From: Agromyces mediolanus
GTDB lineage: Bacteria; Actinomycetota; Actinomycetes; Actinomycetales; Microbacteriaceae
Length of the DNA stretch: 64,000 bases
Direction of reading: 5' to 3'
Assembly: GCF_014648575.1 (NCBI RefSeq)
Contig: NZ_BMRJ01000007.1
Coordinates: forward strand, 25,212-89,211
The notes beneath the pieces were generated by a model. That model had not been told where the DNA came from and searched no databases. It worked only from the letters and a program-made list of their open reading frames with translations. Positions 55,183 to 64,000 of the stretch are shown piece by piece; within the stretch, counting starts at the first letter, position 1, and each line of letters opens with the position of its first letter. Made by a program: the position numbers and the translations under genes.

Positions 55183-56295
55183 TCAGCTGACCCGCTTCGC
55201 GACGGAGCGGGCGAGCGCGCCGAGCTCGGCCCGGGCGTGCTCGCTGATGGGGGCCTCCGCGAGCGCCGCGGTCGCGGCCTGCAGCTGACGGGTGATGAGC
55301 GCCTCGATCTCGTCGACGGCCCCGCAGTCGCTGAGGGTCTGCTGCAGCATCCGCACCTGGGCGTCGTCGAGCTCTGGGTCGCCGAGCAGTTCGTCGAGCA
55401 GCCGGCGCGTGCTCGGCGCGAGCCGCTCGCGGGCGATCGCGATGAGCATCGTGCGCTTACCCTCGCGCAGGTCGTCGCCGGCGGGCTTGCCAGTGAGCTC
55501 GGGGTCGCCGTACACGCCGAGCAGGTCGTCGCGCAGCTGATAGGCGATGCCGAGCGGCAGCCCGTAGGCGCGGAGCGCGGCCGCCTGCTCGGGCGTCGCG
55601 CCGCCGATCGCGGCGCCGATCGCGAGGGGCGCCTCGACGCTGTACTTCGCGGCCTTGTAGACGATGACCCGCTCGGCGCGGAGCTGCTGCTCCTCGTCGG
55701 GCTGCGCGATCCAGGCGTGCTCCTCGAGCACGTCGAGGTACTGACCGGCCGTCACCTCGGTGCGCATGCGCATGAACTCGACCCTGGCCGCGCGGGCGTC
55801 CGCACGCCGTTCGAGGAGCTCGAGACCCTCGTCGAGCAGCTCGTCGCTCCAGCCGAGGAGGAGGTCGCCGAGCAGGATCGCCGCGGAGCGGCCGAACTGC
55901 TCGCCGTCGCCGACCCAGCCGGACTCGCCGTGCAGCCGCTCGAAGAGCCGGTGCGCGCTCGGCGCCGAGCGCCTGGTGTCCGAGTTGTCGATGAGGTCGT
56001 CGTGCACGAGCGCCGCGGCGTGGAAGAGCTCGAGCGACGCGGCCGCGGCGATGACGGGGGAGCGGTCGCGCGAGTCGGGGCCGTCGAAGGGGTCGAAGGC
56101 GCCGCCCGTGGCGGCCTCCCAGCCCCAGTAGCAGAACAGCGCTCGGAAGCGCTTCCCCCCGCTGAGAAAGCGCTTCGAGAATGCGCCGAGTGGGGCGAGG
56201 TCGCCCGAGACGGCATCGAGAATGGAGGTACGGTCGGCGAGGAAATCCTCGATCCGATCGTGAACCAGGTCGACCAGTCGGGAACCGTGTGCCAC
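55183..56295 (-). CDS. idsA: Polyprenyl diphosphate synthase (IdsA-like)
   Basis: The 370-residue trans-prenyltransferase has GGKRFRALF, the first Asp-rich motif DDLID (HDDLIDNSDTRR) and the second motif DDLLG (YQLRDDLLGVYGD). It makes a medium-length isoprenoid diphosphate such as geranylgeranyl diphosphate. Chain length is not certain: the residues before the first motif are LELFHAAALV. The GTG start is 6 nt after TAGGCT, so it is probably leaderless. It converges with the Rv2175c-like gene, as expected from the conserved order. Confidence 0.93.
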   Translation of the reverse strand: MAHGSRLVDLVHDRIEDFLADRTSILDAVSGDLAPLGAFSKRFLSGGKRFRALFCYWGWEAATGGAFDPFDGPDSRDRSPVIAAAASLELFHAAALVHDDLIDNSDTRRSAPSAHRLFERLHGESGWVGDGEQFGRSAAILLGDLLLGWSDELLDEGLELLERRADARAARVEFMRMRTEVTAGQYLDVLEEHAWIAQPDEEQQLRAERVIVYKAAKYSVEAPLAIGAAIGGATPEQAAALRAYGLPLGIAYQLRDDLLGVYGDPELTGKPAGDDLREGKRTMLIAIARERLAPSTRRLLDELLGDPELDDAQVRMLQQTLSDCGAVDEIEALITRQLQAATAALAEAPISEHARAELGALARSVAKRVS

Positions 56296-56368
56296 CCGCC
56301 TAGCCTAGCGAGGCGCAGCGGCGTTAGAATCGACGTAGGATGCGTTGATCCCGAAAGAGGGGAATGAG

Positions 56369-56758
56369 ATGCCGCTTTCAGAGCAGGAGCAGCGCCTTCT
56401 CGAAGAGATGGAGCGCAATCTCTACCGCAACGACGCCGATTTCGTGCAGGCGGTCGGCGGTCGACGAGGTGGGGTGGACTACCGACGGTTGACGATCGGC
56501 GTGCTGATCGCCCTCCTCGGCATCGGCGCGCTCGTCGCGGGCGTCGCGCTCCAGATCCCCGTCGTCGGCATCCTCGGCTTCGCCGCGATGTTCGCCGGCG
56601 TGCTGTTCTCCATGACCCGCTCCCGCCGAGGGGCGGGACAGCCCTCGCCGGTCGACCCGGTCGACGCCGCGCGCGGCTCGCGTCAGAGCCGCCCGAAGGC
56701 GGGCTTCATGGACCGGCTCAACGATCGTTGGGACCGGCGCCAGGACGGGCAGGGCTGA
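56369..56758 (+). CDS. DUF3040 family membrane protein
   Basis: The 129-residue protein starts with MPLSEQEQRLLEEMERNLYRNDADF, the diagnostic opening of DUF3040, followed by two membrane segments (LTIGVLIALLGIGALVAGVAL and IPVVGILGFAAMFAGVLF) and a basic tail. The function is unknown; the gene often sits just before mraZ in actinobacteria, as here. The ATG has GAGGGG 6 nt upstream. TAGAAT some 45 bp upstream may be its -10 box. A clear terminator follows. Confidence 0.9.
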   Translation: MPLSEQEQRLLEEMERNLYRNDADFVQAVGGRRGGVDYRRLTIGVLIALLGIGALVAGVALQIPVVGILGFAAMFAGVLFSMTRSRRGAGQPSPVDPVDAARGSRQSRPKAGFMDRLNDRWDRRQDGQG

Positions 56759-56804
56759 GCCGCTCAGAAGCGGGCTCCACCGACTCCTCCACTTCGCACC
56801 ACTC

Positions 56805-56836
56805 GCGGGCCGATCGAATCGATCGGCCCGCTTTTT
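56805..56836 (+). terminator. Intrinsic terminator after the DUF3040 gene
   Basis: GCGGGCCGATCG-AAT-CGATCGGCCCGC, a perfect 12-bp stem followed by TTTTT. It is the only clear Rho-independent terminator with a T-run in the window. Confidence 0.95.
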
Positions 56837-57033
56837 CGTGCCCGGACGGCGCCCCGAGCGTGCGCTGACGCGCTGAATCCTGCGGGTCGAGACGGGGTCA
56901 CGCGTCGCCAGCCGCTTCGCCGCGCCCGGAAACTCCAATTCGAGCGATTTCTCCTCCACTTCCCACCACGCCTGAATCCCTTGAATTTTCGGGCTTTCCG
57001 TCGACCGATCTGCCTGAAACAGGCGCGTTTTCG

Positions 57034-57065
57034 TTGAATCGGGGATGAGAGTGGAGTAAAGTGGG
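57034..57065 (+). promoter_or_regulatory. mraZ promoter overlapped by two MraZ boxes
   Basis: TTGAAT (57034-57039) and TAAAGT (57057-57062) are separated by 17 bp. GTGGA (57051-57055) and GTGGG (57061-57065) repeat with a 10-bp period, the spacing of MraZ-binding boxes, and lie over the -10. Self-repression by MraZ is therefore likely. Confidence 0.75.
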
Positions 57066-57102
57066 GCCACCTGGATCCTGGCCGGAGGAAAGGGGGTGGG
57101 GG

Positions 57103-57534
57103 ATGTTTCTCGGTACGTACGAGCCGAAGCTCGACGAGAAGGGGCGCATCATCCTGCCGGCGAAGTTCCGCGAGGAGCTTTCCAACGGCCTCGTCCTCAC
57201 CCGAGGGCAGGAACGGTGCATCTACGTCTTCAGCGCTCGTGAGTTCGAGCAGATGAGCGACAAGATCCGCCAGGCCCCGGTCACGAGCAAGCAGGCCCGG
57301 GACTACATGCGCGTCTTCCTGTCGGGCGCCTCGGCCGAGACCCCCGACAAGCAGCACCGCGTGACCATCCCCGCCACGCTCCGCGGCTACGCGGGGCTCG
57401 ACCGCGACCTCGCCGTGATCGGCGCGGGCAGCCGGGTCGAGATCTGGGACGCCGAAGCGTGGCAGCAGTACCTCGCCGAGCAGGAAGCGGCGTTCGCCGA
57501 GACCGCGGAGGAGGTGATCCCGGGGCTCTTCTGA
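57103..57534 (+). CDS. mraZ: Transcriptional regulator MraZ
   Basis: The 143-residue protein has two SpoVT/AbrB-like halves: [24 protein letters not shown] at the start, and [19 protein letters not shown] in the second. It binds repeated GTGG boxes in its own promoter and tunes the dcw cluster. The ATG at 57103 follows a very G-rich ribosome site region (AAAGGGGGTGGGGG). It leads the rightward division and wall cluster that runs to the end of the window. Confidence 0.96.
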   Translation: MFLGTYEPKLDEKGRIILPAKFREELSNGLVLTRGQERCIYVFSAREFEQMSDKIRQAPVTSKQARDYMRVFLSGASAETPDKQHRVTIPATLRGYAGLDRDLAVIGAGSRVEIWDAEAWQQYLAEQEAAFAETAEEVIPGLF

Positions 57535-57638
57535 GCTCCTCGGGCGCTGACTCCCAGCCGTTGCACCTGGTGCACTTCCCCGCATCAGGGTCACGGATGG
57601 GGATCAGGACCCGAGGCACTCGGGACCGGAGAAGGAAC

Positions 57639-58592
57639 ATGGACCTCGATCGCATCCACACCCCAGTCATGCTCGACCGCACCGTCGAGCTGCTCGCCCC
57701 CGCCCTCGAGGCGCCGGGCGCCGTGCTCGTCGATGCCACGCTCGGCATGGGCGGGCACAGCCGTGCGTTCCTCGAGCGCTTCCCCGAGCTCACCGTCATC
57801 GGACTCGACCGAGACCTGGAGGCGCTCGCGATCGCCCGCGAGCGGCTCGCCGCATTCGGCGATCGCGCCCGGTTCGTGCACACCGTCTACGACGGCATCG
57901 CCGAAGCGATCCGCGGCGAGGGCTTCGACGAGGTGCAGGGCATCCTGTTCGACCTCGGCGTCTCCTCGCTGCAGCTCGACCGGGCCGAGCGCGGCTTCGC
58001 CTACGCGAAGGACGCACCGCTCGACATGCGGATGGACCCGTCGCGCGGGCGCACGGCGGCCGACGTGCTCGCCGAGGCGGACGAAGACGAGCTGCGCCGC
58101 ATCTTCCTCGACTACGGGGAAGAGAAGCTCGCCGCCCGCTACGCACGCGCGATCGTGCGGGCCCGGGCCGATCACCCCATCGCCCGATCGGGCGAGCTCG
58201 TGCAGATCCTGCACGACGCGACCCCGGTGGCGATCCAGCGTCAGGGGCACCCCGCGAAGCGCGTCTTCCAGGCGCTGCGGATCGAGGTGAACGAGGAGCT
58301 CTCGGTGCTCGCCGCCGCCATCCCGGCCGCGCTCGACGCGGTCGCGGTCGGCGGGCGCATCGTCGTGCTCTCCTACCAGTCGCTCGAAGACCGCCTCGTG
58401 AAGCGGGAGCTGCAGGCGGCCTCGAGCTCGACCGCTCCCGCGGGGCTCCCGATGGAGCTGCCAGAGCACAAGCCGCTGTTCCGCCTGCTGGTCCGAGGTG
58501 CCGAGCTCGCGAGCGAGGCCGAGCAGGCGGAGAACCCGCGCGCCAAGCCGGTTCGGCTGCGCGCCGCCGAACGAGTGAGGAGGGCGTCATGA
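57639..58592 (+). CDS. rsmH: 16S rRNA (cytosine-1402-N4) methyltransferase
   Basis: The 317-residue enzyme has [13 protein letters not shown], the SAM-binding [33 protein letters not shown] and [18 protein letters not shown], all diagnostic. It methylates C1402 in the ribosomal P site. The ATG follows GGAGAAGGA. Its TGA overlaps the ATG of the FtsL-like gene (ATGA), so the two are coupled. Confidence 0.96.
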   Translation: MDLDRIHTPVMLDRTVELLAPALEAPGAVLVDATLGMGGHSRAFLERFPELTVIGLDRDLEALAIARERLAAFGDRARFVHTVYDGIAEAIRGEGFDEVQGILFDLGVSSLQLDRAERGFAYAKDAPLDMRMDPSRGRTAADVLAEADEDELRRIFLDYGEEKLAARYARAIVRARADHPIARSGELVQILHDATPVAIQRQGHPAKRVFQALRIEVNEELSVLAAAIPAALDAVAVGGRIVVLSYQSLEDRLVKRELQAASSSTAPAGLPMELPEHKPLFRLLVRGAELASEAEQAENPRAKPVRLRAAERVRRAS

Positions 58593-59164
58593 GCGCTGTG
58601 CCCGTCCAGACGCTGCCCGCCCCCCGTCGCGGCGAGCCGGCGGCGGCTCCGGCCCGTCGGCTCCGGCTCGTCCCCGACGCCGTCCGCGGGCGCAAGCCGC
58701 GCATCGCCTACGCGATCATCGCGCTCGGCGCGATCATCCTCGTGGCGGCCGCGCAGCTCGTGCTCTCGGTCGCGATGACGCAGGGGGCGTACGAACTCGA
58801 CTCGCTCCGGGTGCAGCAGACGAAGCTCGAGCGGGACCGGCAGATCGTCGGCGAGGAGCTCGATGCGCTCCAGTCCCCGCAGAACCTCGCGCGGAACGCC
58901 GAGGAACTCGGCATGGTCCCCAACACCACGCCGGTGTACCTCCGACTGTCGGACGGAGCCGTGCTGGGACAGCCGCAGGCCGCCGGGGGCGGTGCTGCGG
59001 CGTCGGGGCCGCTCGTCCCGAATTCGCTGATCGCCGACGTGCCGCTCGTGAACCAGCCGCTCGCGGGCGACAATGCCAGCGGGGGAGCGGTGACCGAGCC
59101 GCCGAGCGACGCGGATCAGCCGATCGTGCCGCCGGGGGCGCTGCCCACTCCCGACACGCACTGA
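58589..59164 (+). CDS. ftsL: FtsL-like cell division protein
   Basis: The 191-residue protein has a basic cytoplasmic head, one membrane span ([23 protein letters not shown] in parts), a short coiled coil ([23 protein letters not shown]) and [13 protein letters not shown], the pattern of FtsL/FtsB-type septal proteins. It is longer than usual, with a Gly/Pro-rich C-terminal tail of about 70 residues. Identity rests on topology and position between rsmH and ftsI more than on sequence. Confidence 0.85.
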   Translation: MSAVPVQTLPAPRRGEPAAAPARRLRLVPDAVRGRKPRIAYAIIALGAIILVAAAQLVLSVAMTQGAYELDSLRVQQTKLERDRQIVGEELDALQSPQNLARNAEELGMVPNTTPVYLRLSDGAVLGQPQAAGGGAAASGPLVPNSLIADVPLVNQPLAGDNASGGAVTEPPSDADQPIVPPGALPTPDTH

Positions 59165-59186
59165 TCCGACTGGGGGCATTCGACGC

Positions 59187-60956
59187 ATGAAGCAGACGAG
59201 CCGGTACCCGATGCGTCGCGTGGTCGTGGCCGGGGCGCTGCTGATCGCCTTCGTCGCGGTCTTCGTCGTGAAGCTCGTGGAGATCCAGGTGGTGCGGGCC
59301 GACGAGTACAACGCCGAGGCCGAGCAGGTGCGCAGCGACTCGCGCACCGTCTACGGCGCGCGCGGCGACATCGTCGATGCCAACGGCACCGTGCTCGCCG
59401 ATTCGGTGATGCGCTACGACATCACGCTGTCGCCGAAGCAGGCGAAGGCTCGGGAGGCCGAGGACCCGGGTCAGCTGCAACGGAACGCGACCGAGCTCGG
59501 CGCCGCCCTCGGCATCCCGGCCGAGCACGTGCTGACCGTGATCGAGCAGAGCCTCGCCGCCGATGCCGACTCCGACTTCGCGTACCTCGCGAAGCAGGTC
59601 GACGTGGCCGCCTACGATCGCGTCGCCGCGCTGAAAGTGCCGTGGGTGTACTCGCAGGAGCACCCGGGACGGATCTATCCGAACGGCGCGGTCGCGGGCA
59701 ACCTCCTCGGCTGGATCACCGCGGACGGGGAGCCGGCCGGCGGGCTCGAGGCGGCGCAGGACCAGTGCCTGGCGGGTGTCGACGGTGAGGTGAGCTCGCT
59801 GCACTCCCTGAAGGACTGGGTCGACATCCCGGGGACCGAGCGCACGGTGAAGGAGGCGCAGCCGGGCGGCACGCTGCAGCTCACGATCGACGCGGACCTG
59901 CAGTGGGAGGTGCAGCGCATCCTGGCCGCGCGGGTCGCGGAGGTGGGGGCCGAGTGGGGCATGGTCACCGTCATGAACGCGAAGACCGGGGAACTGATCG
60001 CCGTCGCCGACGTGCCGACCGTGGACCCCAACGACCCGTCCTCGACGGATGCGGAGGACCGGGGCTCGCGCTCGTTCTCGGCACCGTTCGAGCCCGGTTC
60101 GACGTTCAAGGCGCTCACGGCGGCCTCGGTGCTCGACGCGGGGCAGGCCGACCCGACGAGCGGCGTCGTCGCGCCGTACCGGATCACGCCGGGCAACGCG
60201 GACATCAACGACTCCGACTACCACGACGACGAGCGGCTCACCCTGACCGGGGTGCTCATCGACTCCTCGAACACCGGCATGTCGCAGTTCGGCGAGCGGG
60301 TGAGCGACCAGCAGCGCTACCAGGACATGCTCGACTTCGGCCTCGGCACCGAGAGCGAGGTCGGCTTCCCCGCCGAGGCCTCGGGCGACCTGAACGGCGG
60401 CCCGGACTACTGGGCCACGGACGACCAGACGAAGTACGCCACGATGTTCGGTCAGGGCCTCACGACGACCGCGGTCCAGATCGCGAGCGCCTACCAGACG
60501 CTCGCGAACCACGGCGTGCGGATGCCGGTGCAGCTCGTCCGGGGCTGCGAGCACGCCGACGGCAGTGTGACCGGCAAGCCCGACCAGACCCCGCGAGAGG
60601 TGGTCTCCGCGCAGGCCGCCGACCAGACGACCGCGATGCTCGAGCGCGTGTACCTCGAGGGCTGGCTCGCCGATCAGTGGAACATCCCGGGCTACCGGGT
60701 CGCGGCGAAGACCGGAACCGCGCAGGTCGCGGACGGTGAGGGCGGGTACCGGAGCGAGTACCTCGTGTCGGTGTCCGGCTACGCGCCGGCGGACGATCCG
60801 CAGTACGTCGTTTCGGTCAGCATCTTCGATGCCGTTACGATGAATTCGTCCGCCGCATCCGCTCCCGTCTTCCGAGACGTGATGAGCCAGGTGCTGAAGA
60901 AGTATCGGACGGTTCCATCCGGCGCCCCGGCGCCCGAACTGCCAGCAAGCTGGTGA
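59187..60956 (+). CDS. ftsI: Penicillin-binding protein 2, septal transpeptidase FtsI
   Basis: The 589-residue class B PBP has an N-terminal membrane anchor (VVVAGALLIAFVAVFVVKLV), a pedestal domain (YGARGDIVDANGTVLADSV) and the transpeptidase domain with the active-site triad SxxK in EPGSTFKALT, SSN in IDSSNTGM, and KTG in AAKTGTAQVA. It cross-links septal peptidoglycan. GGGGG lies upstream of the ATG. It is followed 13 bp later by murE. Confidence 0.96.
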   Translation: MKQTSRYPMRRVVVAGALLIAFVAVFVVKLVEIQVVRADEYNAEAEQVRSDSRTVYGARGDIVDANGTVLADSVMRYDITLSPKQAKAREAEDPGQLQRNATELGAALGIPAEHVLTVIEQSLAADADSDFAYLAKQVDVAAYDRVAALKVPWVYSQEHPGRIYPNGAVAGNLLGWITADGEPAGGLEAAQDQCLAGVDGEVSSLHSLKDWVDIPGTERTVKEAQPGGTLQLTIDADLQWEVQRILAARVAEVGAEWGMVTVMNAKTGELIAVADVPTVDPNDPSSTDAEDRGSRSFSAPFEPGSTFKALTAASVLDAGQADPTSGVVAPYRITPGNADINDSDYHDDERLTLTGVLIDSSNTGMSQFGERVSDQQRYQDMLDFGLGTESEVGFPAEASGDLNGGPDYWATDDQTKYATMFGQGLTTTAVQIASAYQTLANHGVRMPVQLVRGCEHADGSVTGKPDQTPREVVSAQAADQTTAMLERVYLEGWLADQWNIPGYRVAAKTGTAQVADGEGGYRSEYLVSVSGYAPADDPQYVVSVSIFDAVTMNSSAASAPVFRDVMSQVLKKYRTVPSGAPAPELPASW

Positions 60957-60969
60957 GAAAGTTGGATTC

Positions 60970-62514
60970 GTGACCGGCACGCCTCCCACGGCACTCCGGC
61001 CGCAGCACCCGAATCCCAGATCGCTCCGCGAGCTCGCGGGGGAGTTCGATCTGGTCGTGCGCGGCGATCTCGACGGCCTCGAGGTGACCGGCGTCGCCCT
61101 CTCCAGCCGCGCGGTGCAGCCGGGAGACCTCTACGTCGGCGTCCCGGGTCGGAACGCGCACGGCGCGGACTACGCCGCGGACGCGGCGGCGCGCGGCGCG
61201 GTCGCGGTGCTCACGGACGCCGACGGCGCCGAGCGCGCGGCGACGGCCGGCCTTCCCGTCCTCGTCGTCGACGACGCACGGGCGGCGCTGGGCGCGGTCG
61301 CGGCCTGGATCCACGGCACCGCCGAGAACCCCGCGACCCTGTTCGGCGTGACGGGCACCAACGGCAAGACGAGCGTCGTCTATCTGCTCGACGGCATCCT
61401 CCGCCAGCTCGGCGTGGTCTCGGGCCTCACCTCCACCGCCGAGCGCCGCATCGGCGACGAGGCGGTCGTCAGCTCACTCACCACCCCCGAGGCGAGCGAG
61501 CTGCACGCGCTCCTCGCGCGCGCCGCGGAGCTCGGCGCCAGCGCCTTCGGCATCGAGGTCTCCGCGCAGGCCCTCAGCCGTCATCGCGTCGACGGCCTCG
61601 TCTTCGACGTCGTCGGCTTCACGAACCTGAGCCACGACCACCTCGACGACTACGCCTCGATGGACGAGTACTTCGCGGCGAAGCTCGCGCTCTTCCAGCC
61701 CGACCGCGCCCGGCGCGGCGTCGTCACCGTCGACTCCGAGTGGGGCCGACGCCTGGCCGCGGAGTCCGGCATCCCCGTCACGACGCTGACCACGCGCCCC
61801 GACGTCGACGCCGAGTGGCGCATGACCGTCGGCGAGGAGCTCGCCGCGAGCACCTCCTTCGTGCTCGAGGGGCCCGCAGGACGCCTCGAGACCTCCGTGC
61901 CCATCGTCGGCTGGTACATGGCGGCCAATGCGGCGCTCGCGATCGTGATGCTCGTCGAGGCCGGCTACGCCTTCGACGAGATCGCCGCGGCGCTCGACCG
62001 CGACGGCGGCATCCGCGCGTACATCCCCGGTCGCGCCGAGCGCATCTCGGGCGAGCAGGGTCCGCTCGTCTACGTCGACTACGGCCACAGCCCGGACGCC
62101 TTCCTGCAGACCCTCGGCGCCATCCGCCGGTTCACACCCGGCCGCCTGGTGATGGTGTTCGGCGCCGACGGCGACCGCGACACGACGAAGCGCGCCGAGA
62201 TGGGCGCGATCGCCGCCCGCGGCGCCGACGCGCTCGTGATCACCGACTTCCACCCCCGCTGGGAGGATCCGGCGGCCATCCGCGCCGCGCTCATCGCCGG
62301 CGCCCGCGAGGCCGTCCCCGACCGTGAGATCCACGAGGTCGCCGACCCACGAGCCGCGTTCCGCACGGCGCTCGCGCTCGTGGGCGAGGGCGACGCCATC
62401 CTCTACGCCGGACCCGGGCACGAGGACTACCACGAAGTGAAGGGCGAGAAGATCCCGTACTCCGCCAGAGACGATGCCCGAGCGGCCCTCCGCGACGCGG
62501 GGTGGCCGGCATGA
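60970..62514 (+). CDS. murE: UDP-MurNAc-tripeptide ligase MurE, with an atypical specificity motif
   Basis: The 514-residue Mur ligase adds residue 3 of the stem peptide. VTGTNGKTSVVYLL is the ATP loop; TTPEASELH, FTNLSHDHLDDYASMDEYFAAK and YVDYGHSPDAFLQTL are typical. Where DAP-adding enzymes have DNPR, this one reads ITDFHPRWEDPAAIRAAL: Asn is His and the Asp is Phe, while Pro-Arg remains. This suggests an amino acid other than meso-DAP (for example Lys, Orn or diaminobutyrate), as is common in Microbacteriaceae; the choice cannot be read from sequence. GTG start; its stop overlaps murF (ATGA). Confidence 0.93.
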   Translation: MTGTPPTALRPQHPNPRSLRELAGEFDLVVRGDLDGLEVTGVALSSRAVQPGDLYVGVPGRNAHGADYAADAAARGAVAVLTDADGAERAATAGLPVLVVDDARAALGAVAAWIHGTAENPATLFGVTGTNGKTSVVYLLDGILRQLGVVSGLTSTAERRIGDEAVVSSLTTPEASELHALLARAAELGASAFGIEVSAQALSRHRVDGLVFDVVGFTNLSHDHLDDYASMDEYFAAKLALFQPDRARRGVVTVDSEWGRRLAAESGIPVTTLTTRPDVDAEWRMTVGEELAASTSFVLEGPAGRLETSVPIVGWYMAANAALAIVMLVEAGYAFDEIAAALDRDGGIRAYIPGRAERISGEQGPLVYVDYGHSPDAFLQTLGAIRRFTPGRLVMVFGADGDRDTTKRAEMGAIAARGADALVITDFHPRWEDPAAIRAALIAGAREAVPDREIHEVADPRAAFRTALALVGEGDAILYAGPGHEDYHEVKGEKIPYSARDDARAALRDAGWPA

Positions 62515-63923
62515 TCGCGTTGCGCCTCGCCGAGATCGCCGCGGCGGTCGGCGGCGAACTCCGCCTGCCCGACACCGGCGCCACCGCGCAGGACCGCGTC
62601 GACGGGCCGGTCACCACCGACTCCCGCGAGCTCGTCGCGGGCGGCGTCTTCGTCGCCAAGCGCGGCGAGTTCGACGACGGGCACCGCTTCGTCCCCGCGG
62701 CGGTCGACGCCGGCGCCGCGCTGCTCATCGTCGAGGAGGGGCAGCCGGTCGACGTGCCGCAGATCGTCGTCGACGACTCGGTCGACGCGCTCGGTCGCCT
62801 GGCGACCGAGGTCGTCGCCCGCGTGCGCGCGCTGGGGCGGCTGCGCATCGTCGGCGTGACGGGATCGAACGGCAAGACGACGACGAAGAACCTGCTGCGC
62901 ACGGTGCTGGAGCGCGTGGGGGAGACCGTCGCGGCCAGGAAGTCGTTCAACAACGAGGTCGGCGCGCCGATCACGATGCTCGAGCTCACCGAATCGACCG
63001 AGTTCCTGGTCGCCGAGATGGGCGCCTCCGGCGTCGGCGAGATCGCGCGGCTGATCCGGATGGCCCGCCCGGACGTCGGCATCGTGCTGAAGGTCGGCCT
63101 CGCGCACGCCGGCGAGTTCGGCGGCATCGAGCAGACCGTCCGCGCGAAGAGCGAGATGGTGACCGAGCTGCTCGACACCGACGTCGCCGTGCTGAACGCC
63201 GACGACCCGCGCGTCGCGCCGATGGCGGAGCTCACGCGCGCCCGTGTGGTGCGCTTCGGGCTCGGCGACGCGGCGGACGTCCGTGCGAGCGGCATCCGTG
63301 TGCACGCCCGGGGGACCGAGTTCACGGTCACCGTGCCCGGCGGCGAGTCCGCGACGGTCGCCTTCGGCGTCCTCGGCGAGCACCACATCATGAACGCCCT
63401 CGCCGCGATCGCCGCCGCCCGGGAGCTCGGGGTGCCCCTCGCCGACATCGTCTCCGCGCTGGAATCCGTCACCCTCGCCGAGCACGGCCGCATGGAGGTG
63501 CTCGGCGGGCGCGACGACATCACGGTGATCAACGACGCGTACAACGCCAGCCCGGACTCGATGTCCGCCGCGCTGAAGACGCTCGCCCAGGTGAAGCGCG
63601 ACGGCGCTCGGACCTTCGCCGTGCTCGGCGAGATGAGCGAGCTCGGCGAGTTCTCGGGCGACGAGCACGACCGGATCGGTCTGCTCGCCGTGCGGCTCGG
63701 CATCTCGCAGCTCGTCGTCGTCGGATCGGGCGCCAGGCGCCTGCACATCTCCGCGATCAACGAGGGTTCGTGGGACGGCGAGTCCGCCTTCGTCGAGACG
63801 CAGGACGAGGCCTTCGAGCTCGTCACGGCGCAGGCGCGCCCCGGGGACACGATCCTCGTCAAGTCTTCGAACTCGGCGGGGCTTCGTCACCTCGGCGACC
63901 GACTGGGAGAATGGTTCTCGTGA
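62511..63923 (+). CDS. murF: UDP-MurNAc-tripeptide D-alanyl-D-alanine ligase
   Basis: The 470-residue ligase adds D-Ala-D-Ala. TTDSRELVAGGVFVAKRGEFDDGHRF opens it, then the ATP loop VGVTGSNGKTTTKNLL, FNNEVGAPITML, EMGASGVGEIARL, and INDAYNASPDSMSAALKTL. The start is the ATG at 62511 overlapping the murE stop (ATGA); an in-frame ATG at 62502 is three codons earlier. Its stop overlaps mraY by GTGA. Confidence 0.96.
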   Translation: MIALRLAEIAAAVGGELRLPDTGATAQDRVDGPVTTDSRELVAGGVFVAKRGEFDDGHRFVPAAVDAGAALLIVEEGQPVDVPQIVVDDSVDALGRLATEVVARVRALGRLRIVGVTGSNGKTTTKNLLRTVLERVGETVAARKSFNNEVGAPITMLELTESTEFLVAEMGASGVGEIARLIRMARPDVGIVLKVGLAHAGEFGGIEQTVRAKSEMVTELLDTDVAVLNADDPRVAPMAELTRARVVRFGLGDAADVRASGIRVHARGTEFTVTVPGGESATVAFGVLGEHHIMNALAAIAAARELGVPLADIVSALESVTLAEHGRMEVLGGRDDITVINDAYNASPDSMSAALKTLAQVKRDGARTFAVLGEMSELGEFSGDEHDRIGLLAVRLGISQLVVVGSGARRLHISAINEGSWDGESAFVETQDEAFELVTAQARPGDTILVKSSNSAGLRHLGDRLGEWFS

Positions 63924-64000
63924 GAGCACTGCTGACCGCTGGAGCCTTGTCGCTCGCCTTCACGCTCTTTCTGACCCCGTTGTTCATCCGGTTGTTCACG
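63920..64000 (+). CDS. mraY: Phospho-MurNAc-pentapeptide transferase, N-terminal part (cut by window end)
   Basis: Twenty-seven codons starting from the GTG that overlaps the murF stop: MRALLTAGALSLAFTLFLTP, then LFIRLFT. This is the first membrane span of MraY, which makes lipid I. Identity is supported by the dcw gene order. Confidence 0.85.
   Translation, partial: MRALLTAGALSLAFTLFLTPLFIRLFT

Larger units (their letters stand above)
56759..57102. other. 344-bp intergenic region before the dcw cluster
   Basis: No gene is seen. It holds the DUF3040 terminator (56805-56836), a GCCTG-AAA-CAGGC mini-hairpin (57012-57024), and the mraZ promoter. On the minus strand GTGG-rich words occur near 56957-56972, which resemble extra MraZ-type boxes in the reverse sense. 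Confidence 0.7.

Noticed and set aside
57012..57024. GCCTG-AAA-CAGGC as a terminator
   Set aside because: The stem is only 5 bp and lies just upstream of the mraZ -35, far from any upstream gene that lacks a terminator.

Overview
The window is high-GC, gene-dense DNA from an actinobacterium, most likely a member of the Microbacteriaceae. This rests on the base composition, the dcw cell-division cluster beginning mraZ-rsmH-ftsL-ftsI-murE-murF-mraY, and the order aroG / PASTA kinase / LysM protein / Rv2175c-type DNA-binding protein / idsA, which parallels the Mycobacterium Rv2173-Rv2178c region. GarA/FtsR, an FbiC-type FO synthase, deazaflavin-dependent proteins and many leaderless genes agree with this. 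The MurE specificity motif is not the usual DNPR, which would suit a group with unusual peptidoglycan. I found no rRNA, tRNA, CRISPR array, transposase or prophage.

Layout. 1-3.3 kb: a probable quinone/electrophile-stress operon (DoxX, MFS exporter, FMN reductase, start of a DJ-1/PfpI protein) facing an HxlR regulator. 3.3-7.5 kb: a 2-oxoacid dehydrogenase operon (E1alpha, E1beta, E2) facing a TetR regulator across a near-perfect operator; the E2 linker is built from 48-bp tandem repeats. 7.5-17 kb: an amine oxidase and a 2673-residue LPXTG surface protein with 14 long repeats. 17-22.2 kb: DUF6153 and CueP-type copper proteins, a TetR/MFS efflux pair with two operators, DoxX and an SDR. 22.2-25.7 kb: leuA with a leucine-rich leader peptide, then GntR plus an ABC ATPase. 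25.7-31 kb: a Baeyer-Villiger-type monooxygenase overlapping a shortened FbiC, then rlmN. 31-32.4 kb: a SoxR-controlled ferredoxin / flavin reductase / small membrane protein operon. 32.5-38 kb: two paralogous secreted lytic-transglycosylase-like proteins surrounding a DUF385 protein, a LigD-type primase-polymerase, a small alarmone synthetase and a YchJ-like protein, followed by GNAT and S4 proteins. 38-42 kb: Nudix, CDP-alcohol phosphatidyltransferase, GarA, FtsR, a second MerR and ParA. 42-56.8 kb: pyruvate carboxylase, peptide deformylase, acyl-CoA synthetase, ROK glucokinase, PlsC, DAHP synthase, PASTA kinase, LysM protein, Rv2175c-like protein, IdsA and DUF3040. 57-64 kb: the dcw cluster, ending inside mraY.

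Main themes. Several regulators face the genes they probably control, with visible dyads (HxlR, TetR twice, SoxR, MerR). Many starts lie 6-7 nt after a TANNNT-like -10 box, so leaderless translation seems common. The strongest oddities are an FbiC whose CofH half has lost its cysteine triad, a textbook 19-bp-spacer SoxR promoter driving a ferredoxin operon, a 9-codon leaderless minicistron ahead of a TetR gene, palindrome-bearing 48-bp repeats translated into an E2 linker, and a fresh 62-bp tandem duplication at the end of an acyl-CoA synthetase gene. All calls are from reading the sequence; no database search was possible.
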